The notes below the pieces were generated by a model. The model was not told the origin of the DNA. It was given only the letters and a program-made list of their open reading frames with translations, and did not search any database. Source: Liolophura sinensis (taxonomy: Eukaryota; Mollusca; Polyplacophora; Chitonida; Chitonidae). From it: DNA of 64,000 bases. The DNA is taken from NCBI RefSeq assembly GCF_032854445.1, contig NC_088295.1, positions 43,139,385 through 43,203,384 of the forward strand, read 5' to 3'. A program made the position numbers and the translations under genes. This document shows positions 36,793 through 48,700 of this stretch, piece by piece (the first letter of the stretch is position 1; each line of letters begins with the position of its first letter).

Positions 36793-39700
36793 CTGAAAAA
36801 TTTTTGAAATTTGTAGACAAGCATTATTTCTGTTACATCACAATTTTACCCCTCGTTGAAATGAATGATCAATTCTTCCTGGAATTCAATATTTTCATTT
36901 ATAACCGGTTGAAATTTAAGACCACATGAATCTTCATGGGCATAATACAGTAAAAATATAACAGTTATGCAGTATTTTGATCATGTAGTCTCTGAGGGAC
37001 GTTACAAAGCTACACGAAGAGAAGAGGTATTCTCTTGTTTGATCAACACCAGGGATTACGCCAGAAACACATCATTTAAAGCAATCTTAGGCAGGCGAAA
37101 GAGAATGACTTAACATGACAAAATAACTGTACAAGTGAATAGTGTCCAGTTGAACAGTATTGGCATACTTGTTGTACTTGTCAAACTTGTCAGGTGTTGA
37201 GACCATGTGAGGGTGCACCACAACCTTTGGGATATCCATATTACTGTAAACATTGAAAACAATCAATCAAAACTCTATGAAGCTCAGCAATATTCAGTGT
37301 CCATCGTCGAGCTCAGTTTTGTACAAAATGCTTAGAGAAGACCTGTTATTATGATCAATGCAAAGAGATCAAACAAATTTACAATTCAAACAAATATTAT
37401 CAACATAAGTACTTTGCACAGCACCAAGATCACAGCAAAAGAAAACTGCCACTTACTTCCTTGGCTTGTCTGAAGGCTCTGAAAAGATAAATAGATGATG
37501 GAAGTTAAGTTAAAGTTCCGGAAAATATCTATTACAATGTATACACAAATGACAATCTCAAAGTATATATTTGACCATTTTCCAGTGTTTTCAACAACTC
37601 CAACCAAGTTAAAAAAAAAACAAAAGAAAAATAACAGCACAATGCTCAGACTCGAAAGTTTATAAAATGAAGCGCCCCTGATACATTAGATATAATAAAA
37701 ATCAAAAAGTGAATACATTTGCCATAATTAGAGTTTGTACGCTGGCAAAAGGTCAGGAATCGTCCTCCTGTCCTCATAACTACTGCAATAGTACAAAAAA
37801 TGTGCATTTCTGAAGATACTGCACAATTAAGATTCTGTGGTAAAATCCAGATGCTCACAGTAGTGAGTAATTTTGGTGCATGATAATCTACAAGATAATC
37901 CCATATCCTATCTGCAGACAAGCAACAAGCATGAATAGGTGGCTGATTTACGACCCTCATGTCTGTGAAAGATAGGTGACAAAAATGTGATTGACCCACA
38001 GATATAATACCTACAACACTGTTGACTTAATGACTGACTTACAAAGCTGCTTAGTGACAGATAAAAATACAACAGCATGAACAGCTGAATACAAGCATTG
38101 AAATCACAGCGATTACTACAAGAGAAATCAGAGCTCTCACCTTCAATACGTTCCTTGTTGTTCTTGTTACGTTTTACGACACAAACGATGATGATGATAA
38201 TAATGATCACTGCTGCCAGAGCACCTCCAACTGCTCCTCCTATCACTCCAGCCTGACCTAGCAAAATGAGCAAGAGAAGAGAGGTCTTACTGAGAGGCCA
38301 GATTTATGATAAGCCTCTTGCGCAGGGGTCGATTCCACAAGGGCCAGCTTTGACATTAAGTCAAAACATAAAACCTCATCACAGTGCTCAGTTTTTTTAA
38401 AAAGTTGAAATTTTAATACATTTGATGGTGTGGTCAAAATTTGAATTTTTAGGACCCAAAAACAGGCTTCAAATTCATGTTTCAAATTTTGACATACGTT
38501 AGAAATAGCTGTGTTTAATCTGTCCCGAAAGCCTATTCCACAGATTATCTTTGATTTTTTTCAGGGAGACCATGTAATCCAAAATATCATCATTTCTTAA
38601 TGCAAACTCCACTAATCTTGCGGAATCTATAGAGACTGCTAGCCAGAGTTTGGAAGGGGCAGGGGGCAAGGCGATCTCAGTCAAATTAGCTGGGGGTTCA
38701 GGAGCCCCAGGCTGTCGCAAATGACTTCAACACGATTCATTTTGAGAGTTCATGTACTTACACTTATATGTCCTAAATGTTATATTTCACACATTTTGCA
38801 AATTAAACAGGTACTTCAAATTTATTCACAGAGTAAGTGAGCGAGTGCTTGGGGTTTAACGTCGTAATTACAATTTTTCAGTGTTATGACGACGAAGGAA
38901 TCCTTAGAGTTCATGTAATGTGCCTCCTGGTTGCAGGACGGATCTCCAACAATCTTTTATCTAGCGCTGCCTCACTGAGACGCCTTACCGAAGGCAAGTA
39001 AGCAGCCCTGCCTGAGCCATTATACTGATATGGGTCAACCAGTTGTTGCTGACCAACAAGCGGGGAAGTTACAACTTTCTGTTTTAAGGTCTTAGGTGTG
39101 ACTCGACCTAGGATTGACCGTAGATCTACCGCTCCCCAAGCCGACGCTCTACCAACTGTGTTACTGGGGCCGGCTTTATTCACAGAAACAATACCAGGAT
39201 ATGCACATGTGTGTACATAAATCTCTTATCTGCCTTCAGGGTTTCATACCAGCTAGTCTCTTGTTTAGACCCACCAACACTCTCAAAATCAAACAATTAG
39301 ACAATGTTTTACTACAACACTTTTAAGCCTTCAGTAAATCGGGTAAATTCCACAAAGGCATATCTGGCTGAAGTGCAATTAACTAGTTATGTATTAAATT
39401 ATATAAGGATCGGATGTTTAAATATTTAACCTGTTGGGTCTCATGGGCGGTTGTTTGGACAGACGAAATTTCTATTGACATTGTTGTATCGCTTGCAGTC
39501 AAGCTTGGCTTTTGCGCTGGTTTGGCAATAAAAAACAATTGAATTGACTTACATTGTTTCTGTAGTTGTTCGGATTCGTTTGTGGTCTGGCATTGCGGTA
39601 CTAATAAACAACCGAAAGAACGATATACCGGAAACCAAGCACATTCTCATTTACATGTGTCTCATGCAAATCATCGCTTTAAAAACACTTCGTAATGAAA

Positions 39701-42700
39701 TTTGGGGCAGGGCACAAGTGGATAGATATATCAATGGCAGGGCAGCTGAGTTGAGAGACATCACGCCTAGCGAGGGGTCTGGCATAGAGATCATTTTAAT
39801 GAATAATGTAAATTATACCAGCAGAATTTACATTAAGTCCTTGGCTAAATTGATATAAGTACAGCTATAAATACATTTCAAACATAATTAAAATTTCAGA
39901 CTACATCCTTACTTGTTTCCTTGGTTTCCCCTGTTTTTGATGTTGTCGTCGTCTTGCCAGGCTCTGTCCCCCCAGAAGGTGAGGCAGCCGTGGGCTCAGT
40001 TGGGGGAATTGTAGGGATACCTGCAATTGATGGAAAAGTTTAAAAGTAAAAGCCTGTGTTCAGCCAAAGATAAAGTATGAGGTGCACTAAGAAATCAATT
40101 TCATTGGAGTTTTTCTATTTGAGTGTTAATTCAGGGACTGTTCCCAACTCCTCTCTTAAATGATCTGGGGCAGACATACTGAAATGCATCCAGCCTTAAA
40201 AACATTCAGGTCATCTTTATGTAAAACTGGTACAAAAAACAGCCAACTGTACAACTGGGAAAGAAAAGGACAATGTGTAAACGTAGAGAAAAAATGACCA
40301 TATGTATAACCGAGAAAGAAAATGACCATATGTATAACCAAGAAGGAAAATGACCATATGGATAGCTGGGAAAGAAAATGACCATATGCATAACTGGGAA
40401 AGAAAATGACCATATGCATAAATGAGAAAGAAAATGACCATATGCATAACTGGGAAAGAAACTGACCATAAAATGACCATATGTATAACTGGGAAGGAAA
40501 ATGACCATATGTATAACGGGAAAGAAAATGACCATATGTATAACTGGGAAGGAAAATGACCATATGTATAACTGGGAAGGAAAATGACCATATGTATAAC
40601 TGGGAAAGAAAATGACCATATGTATAACTGGGAAAGAAAATAGCTAAGTGTACAACTAGGAAAGACAACAGTTAACTGTATAACTGGGAAGAAATGGCCA
40701 TGTGTGTGACTCGGAAAGAAAATAGCCACATGTACACTGGAAAAGAAAATACTGCCGCATGAACATAGGAAAAGAAAATAGCCACATGTTCACTTGAAAA
40801 GAAAATATAGCCACATGTACGCTGGGAAAGAAAATAAAGCCATTGGCCCACATATACACTGGCATGACTGGGAAAGTATATAGCCAAATGCTATTTCAAG
40901 CAAATCAACCACAGTTCCTAAATACACATAACTAGAAACACATTAAAATGTAAGTTTTGTCTGAAATACTTCACATGCAACTCTTTTCCAAAGGCATACT
41001 AAGCGCAAAATTTTTAATCATGATGAATCTCAAAAGTATTTCTTTAAAGTAACAGAAAGCTAACATATAAAGTAAGTTTCATGATACAGTTGTTATGGTA
41101 CGCTTAATACTGCCATACTGACAGTATTTAGGGACGTCACATCACATTTTTTTTTTGATGTTCACTAGAAGGAAGGAATTTTTGAGAACACTATTTCAGT
41201 AATCTTTTACTCACGGCTTTAAAAGAGTTATTACAATATTTAGTGTCGTGATTAAAGTTGGAAAAACTTCCTGTGACGTCATAGTTCCTAAACTTTGTAT
41301 GGTATGTAAAGCCCACCCTAGAATTTAAAGGTTTAAACGGCTTTAAATCTCTTCACAAAAACCTAAAAAAAATGAATGAAAGAATATTTATGCATAGTTT
41401 TAAGTTGTCTGTATGATGAACCTTATTTTATATTTTAACTTTCTTTTACTTTAATTCAGACGTACACATCTTGGTAACTCACTTGAAACATTCAGTTTGA
41501 AGTAGACATCGTCCTTATGGGTGACATTTCGAATGATGTTCGTCACAGTGCATCTGTACTCTCCACTTTTTTGGAGGGAGATGGAGTCTAGACGGAACCG
41601 ACCTGAGCTGGTGGGGCTCTCGGTCACAGTGTCATTCGTCCCTTTCAGCATGTAGGACCATTCATACAGAGCTGGTGGATTACTCCTGGTCTCACAACTC
41701 AGGTCCACATTAGACTGTACTGGTACCTCCACTGTCTGACCCACACCTATCTTCTGTTTCTCCTTGTTATCCACTGATCGATACATGACCGTGTCTCTTG
41801 GAGAGTCTGCCAGGATTGACAACAATAATAATAAACAAAGATCAATACCATACTCCATGCTTAGATACTTTTTAAAACACCACCAAATGTTTGACCACAA
41901 CTTTTCCTATAGGTCTGTATCTAACTGGTTTAATCAAAACTTTTTGAACAAGAAATACATCTCAGCAGTCCATGCTACAAGATTAAGTAAATCTGTGTCT
42001 TACACCCTGTCAGATCTCTGTTGATGGAGCTTTGTTAACTTCCTCTAACTTAAAACAATATTACGGACAAGTGGAATATATTTGTGGTTTCAATTTACAA
42101 TCCAAAAAAAAATTACAGTAGGTAGATAGACTTCAATGTTTTTTTTCTTGCCCATCCCCCTCAATCCCCACACCCCCAATTTTTATTTATCTCTTTGAGT
42201 ATCCCATGGACTGTTTTCCAATTTAGAACAATTTCTGGACTTGATTAGTCCACATATATCTGGTCCAAGGTTTCACTGCAAGAACAGGATATAAATATGC
42301 ATTTTTGTAGTACAGATAATCCGGCATTTTAGTTCGATATGATCGCTCCTTTTGTCAGGGGAGACAATTACATACTCTGGGGAGGTAAATGCGCATTTAC
42401 TTCCTTCACAAAACTGCCTTCAGTTACTTAAAAAAACTTACAAAGAGAAAAATATTGCGGAGATCAACACAATCAGGTAACACGAAATCAAAGATATTTT
42501 CCACTTGGCCTAAGTAAAACCAGCACACCAAATGCAGAATTATTAAGTGCTATGCACTCTTTGACCAATCTTTAGATCTAGGCAACAATTTTTTGTGCTG
42601 ATGATATTCTTCTGTTTATAAGCTTAGACACTGGAACAATGTAACTTTTGAGAATCCGTTTTATTTGGTGACTAATCCAGTAAGGTTTTAACCTCTATAA

Positions 42701-45700
42701 TGCAATACATAAGGTACGCAAAGAAGTTGTGGGAATAGGGTAATAAATACTAATAATTTGAAATGAAGGTCTTAACCACATTTTAAATGAATGATGCACT
42801 CATTTGTATGAATATATACAATTGCCATTTTACACATGAAAGACTAATTTAACTTACACTGAACAGCCAATTTTTCTGTTAGTGAGAAATGCTGATTTTC
42901 ATCGGCGTATGTTTGCAACACACGACATCCTACTCTAGACCTGGCATCGTCCTCAAAGGTGAGATTATGGTTTGCTGTGGCTCTGCGCTCAAAAGTACAG
43001 CCGTTTGCTACCACCTCTTCAATGCCCTGGTCAGCATTCATATCAATCTCCTGTCCATTTGACTTTACCAAATAAAGCTGCAAACTTCCAGCTGGAAGGC
43101 CAACATTTCCCGTACAAGTGAACTGCACAGGTTCATTTTCCACGATCTCACTCGGGCTGTACGTGACATCAGGGACACTGGGTGGGGCTGAAAATTATGA
43201 CAACATTTAAATTTAGCACATGAAAGTTTTATGTACATGTACTACCACGATATAATACAGATAAATTTCTTTGTCCTGTAAGGAGTATAAAATATTACGC
43301 CACTCATAAGAAAATGTTCGAAATAAGAATGAAAGAATGAAAAGCATTTTTAGGAAGGTATTGTTACGAGTGCTTTCTTCATCTTAAACGACAGTCGCTA
43401 ACAATATTCATGTACCCGAGTGACTTTCTACATTACTCAAATGATAGGTGGAGTAACCATTTAATTGTCCTATCTTATTCAGTGAATTTGGACTAATATA
43501 TATCTGCAAGGCTGAACACTTTATTACCATCCTTTATGTACATGTAACATCTTCGTAAACTTATAACCGGTTGCTTTATACATGCAAGCCCAGTTAAATT
43601 GTGTCGCATATCTGCATGTATGTTTCTTGGATCTGTGCAAGATTTGTTTGCACTAATTAAACATAAAAGCGTCGTGGTAGAACATGCTATGGTATTTGCA
43701 TGGTAAAGGTAGGAGTTTGCATGGGTGTCCTATGCAAGGTTGCAGTGGCGCAGGGAGAAACAGCTTTATAAGACTCAGGTCACATAGCATTGTGCATTAT
43801 TTCACCATGTAATACTGATTTTGGTGTCTCTGTACACTAAGTTCTCTATCGCTCTGTACTTTCCAGAATAAGAATGTACACTATCTGTAGTTTTCTTAAA
43901 AAGATACTACAGTTTGACACAATAGGTGACGTCACAACTATTGATTAAGGTGGGAGGAGAATGAGGAGAGCTCAGGGGATATCCACAAGTATGGCCATCT
44001 TCACAGTAACACTGAGAGAAAAGTTGAAAAAAAAAAAAAAAAAAAAAAAAAATCAATCAAACCCCAATTAAGAAAACTGTAGTAGGGCCAATTTTTGCCT
44101 ACGCGACTTGTGATATGCCCAATGTAATGATGGTCTAGCTTAATAAACTTCCACTATTACCTGAAATGTCCAAAGCTTTCTCGCCACTGGGTATAAACAC
44201 CTCTCCTTCACGATTTCCAACGAAGTACATGCATCTGTACTCTGCTTTGTCTCTACATTCAAGATCACGTATAGTGATCCGAAAAAAAGTTCTGTTGACC
44301 ATGTTAAAGTCAGAGCGACTTTGCAGAGCGGTATCATTCCAGCGGTAATCAGGACTAGCTTGACTATCAGCATTGGCGATTTCTGAAAAGTTGGGTTCAT
44401 TTCGCCTTTTACGATAGAAATGGACCTTGCGTACTATGGAGGAGACATCAGTGTAAGTAAACACACAGTCCACCATCAACTCTGAGCCCAGATGACCATT
44501 GTTCACAGGTGTCAAGGTGATGTTTGTAACTCCTTGACCTGTGACTGTTGTCACTGAAAAGAAAACAGAACGAAAATATTGGAAATATTCATACACATGT
44601 AAGGTTTTCAGTCTTCAAATAAAAATTTTGCGTAAAAATGGCTTTAAACGTAAGGAATAAGGAAACAGACTGTGAAAGGTATCAAGACATCTAACTGGGG
44701 GAAGAACAGTAGCACTTATGAGGAGAAACCTATATGTTTGCAGAGAGCCAAACCCACACCTCGGATGTCACTATGAAAAAAATGAGTGTTCACAGAAAAT
44801 ATGCATAAAACAGCTTTGTAATTACAGCAAAATAACTTTTCAACATTTTTCTTCTTCTTTTAGCTTAAATGCTGGTGTAAACATCTACAATTAGCATTTA
44901 ACAGTTATGTTTCACAAACAATGTTCCTGGCAAGTTCCTATTCACTAGTACCAACCAACTCATGAATTTCATTTAATTTGATTGATGATTTACACCCTAT
45001 TCTTCAGTATTTTCCACACTACCATATATAAGGGCTGTCTGAAGTAAACCACTGCGTTTAGTCAGGTGCCTGACAAATCTCCTGACTTATAACCACATTT
45101 GGAGCATCAAGGGCATTACAGTTTCAGCCAGCCAGTGCTTACACTGTCAGTAAAGGCCATGTGACTGCTCTGCAAGTACTGATTCCACCTGCATAGGACT
45201 TCAAACAATTACAATGCAGACCTGTTCACAAACACACAAAGTTTAGGAATTACATTTTAGAGCAATGAAAGAAAATCAATCTAAGTGTACAACAGAATGC
45301 TAAGCTGTGACAAGCAGAGTTTATTGGTGTTTGAACAATGAACATGACTTGTATAAGCAGCTGTATGAGACTGACTAAAGCTCAGCAAACATTTTAACAT
45401 ATATGCATTAATAAAATATGCAGTAAAACAACAGCAGCCTCCTCTAGAGTCTGATATAGTATCTTGTGTGCACTCTGATGGTGTGGCTGGATTAGCCTTA
45501 TCAGTTCTTTTAGGCCTAGTACTTAATGGAAGATGTAATTAACATCTTCAGACAAATAACCTATAGAGCTGGGGGCACTGCTGTATTTAAAAGTATGCAA
45601 TCTAAAAAATCAACATTATAACAAATAGTGTGCATCGTCAAAATACAAGTCATGATTAAGACAAGATCATCAAGTTATCATTATTCATGTGCTAAAGATC

Positions 45701-48700
45701 ATCAAGTTATCATTATAGAATATGGAGCATGAAAACATCTAGTGAAATTCAGTGACCACAAAAGATCATTATCTAAATGCAGCAGAGAAAAGACAGAGTA
45801 ATACACATGATCAGTGTTTTGAAGAATAAGTTGTTTTAAGATGAATGAATAACTAAAAATTCACAGCTAATTAGCTACATATTCTGAACCAGAAAATATA
45901 TGGACTTCCAGCAGTATTATCTTGTGGGACCCAAGACAGATCTCCATTACATTTACATATGAACAATCAAATGCACAACAACTACAGTAGCCCTGGTATT
46001 ATACATCTACCACAAACGCACAACTGTTAGCACTTATGCATGTAGCACATAATTCCGTTAAATATGGATCTGTAAGTTGAAAGTGTTACTTTAGCATGAG
46101 GCCTTGAAAAGTATTATGTTAAGCCATAATCATTCATTCAATCAGACAGGAATAATTATGTCGTGAAATATTAATAAGAATTACCTGTTGTTCAATAGAA
46201 CATATTTAACAATAATTTATGTTTTATATTATTATATATTAGGCATTCCTAGTTCAAAAACATTGTGTGAAGTTTGTTTGTCCACTCTGTTACACAATAA
46301 CCTTTGGCAATCAGCAATAGGGGGTGAATCCTATAACCCCTGACATATCTGCATGATCAAAGACTTTTTCGTTGGATTTTGCTAATACTGTGCCAATCAA
46401 ACTGTTAAATGCCACTAATTATTCTTGTCTTGAGGTAAAAAGTTATCACAGTTCAGTTTGATTGACAAGACCATATCTATTGAATGACATTGAATGACAC
46501 TGTCCATGTAGATAATTGTCCATTCCACCACTCTGCTGAGCGTAACTTTAAGTCACATTTTGGTTTTACTAATACTAATTTGTCAGACTGTGATTTACGT
46601 AAATTACATGCTTGTCAGTGTGCCAACCATGATGTGTTTGTTACAGATGAAAATCCTGACCTTGGGGTGACAACCATGCTTGAACATAAACTTCATTTCA
46701 AACCTGATGTATATTCGAACACCATCCATATTGTTTACCCCTCAGACAAACGTGAGGTTTTACGCCAGTTGAATAATTTATTAGCGCAAGGGCATCACTG
46801 CTCCTGCGAATGAGAAGAATAATGTTCCTATCATAATGTGGCCTATAATGTTGGTCGCTAAGTGTAACGTCAAGAAGGGGTACCCATATGTGCCACTCTC
46901 TTCTGGCACCAATTTCTCTCAGTATAGGTTTTGTGCTGATTTTAGAGTTTTGAACTCACAAACCCCAAAAATCTGGTATAATATTCCCAATATGCAGGAA
47001 CTAACTGAATCATTTTCTGAGACAAAATCTGTGTTTATCAGTTCAATTGACCTCAGCTCTGGATTTTTCAAAATGCCCATATCCAAGGCCTCCCAGTGCT
47101 TTACTGTCTTTCATACATGCTTTCGAACCTACAAGTTTCCACACCTTCCCGTGGCCCTTAGCTCAACCCTTGGTAGTTTTCAGTTACTGATGAACAATGT
47201 AATACATGGCCTTACATTCAACTCTGTGTTTTGTTACTTGGATAACATTCTCTTATTCTCATTTGAGGATCAGACACGAGATCTGACCGAAGCGTTATTG
47301 CGTGTAATTCTGCACAATCAACATGTGCTCCCTTGGGTCATTAGCCTACATGTAAAATTTTTCCAAACAACACAAAAGCAGCATTTCCATAATTGTTTTC
47401 TACACGTGACCAATTCCCTGTAACAGTTTATACCAGATTTTTTACAAATACTTATCAGACAATAGCCTTCATAATTTTTGCCTGTTTCAAAGAGTGTTGT
47501 AATTTAGGCACGTGTATGAAAGGGTATTAAATCATTCTTGTTTGTTCCTGGTTATGCATGTAACCTTAAACCTTTTTCCTTAAATCTGACACCTGTAACG
47601 TATTGAAAATATTGCCAGGGAATTTTTAAAATAAAATGCAATTGCAGATGGTTTAAACCTGTCTACACATACATATGTACCATTTAGAATAATAGTAGCT
47701 GTGACACTTCAGTAGTTTACATCTGTCCCTATTAACAATTTAAACTGGCTGTGTATGGCAGGTTGTAAAAGCCCAGGTTTGAGGGCCATATATATAGAGA
47801 GAGAGAGAAGCCCTTACAAGCTGTATTTATTGGCATCATAAATCATGTGGGACAGTCTGACACCACTTCAGTATAGAAACCCAGGCTCCTATTCTCACTG
47901 TTGTCCTAATTCTGTTGCCCAATTTAAAATAAACAAGTCTGAACAATGACATTATTTACCTACGACTGAGGGCTAGGGTTTGACACCACTGACCATAACA
48001 GGCTTACATTACAGGCAGAAGGCCTTGTACTAGTAGCACAAGAGCTACCATATAAAAACCTTAAAAGCTGTCTTTAGACTAGGAAGATGCCAAAAACAGA
48101 AAAAAATATTTTCATAGTTACAATGGAGATCCACAATGTGAGAATTTGCACACACTGACTCTGCTGTGGTTACCGCCAATGTGTCCTGACTGGCAAGCGA
48201 CATACAAATGACACGCAGTTAAATTACCCAACTTGAAAAAAAAAAAAAAAACAATCTTCCATTACATGATGTACTTCACTATATTTTTTCCAAGAATTCA
48301 CATGAACATTGTTTGTGACCTAAATATTACTTGTACCTCCCAGAAAGGCACTGGATACTTCCTGGCTGTTTAATCAAGAAGTGGTTGATCAATACCTTTG
48401 AAAATTGATAGATAATGATACAGATACATGTACAAGTTGGAATTTTGTCAACACTATTTAGACCAGCCAGTCTAACCTCCAATTGTAAATTTAACGGAGA
48501 AGTGAGTGATAAGTGTTAAGAAAATAAGAGATTTCCAATCAAAGACTAGAAAATGGCCCATTCCTTTAATATATACAGGTATTTGGTTAATGTTTTACAC
48601 TAGAATATACAACCCTACCTGTAAATTTACACAGGCTATACACGTCAGAAGGAAACCTGTCGCACCTGAAAAACTCACTAATCAAAGGCAAATGGTCTAA

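Noticed and set aside
40156-40729. Long minus-strand open frames (137-170 codons) in three frames
   Set aside because: They come from the stop-free 28-bp minisatellite unit and have no splice or start context.
46484-47423. An endogenous retrovirus
   Set aside because: No envelope-like frame, LTRs or integrase visible; the RT pattern is that of a Ty3/Gypsy retrotransposon fragment.
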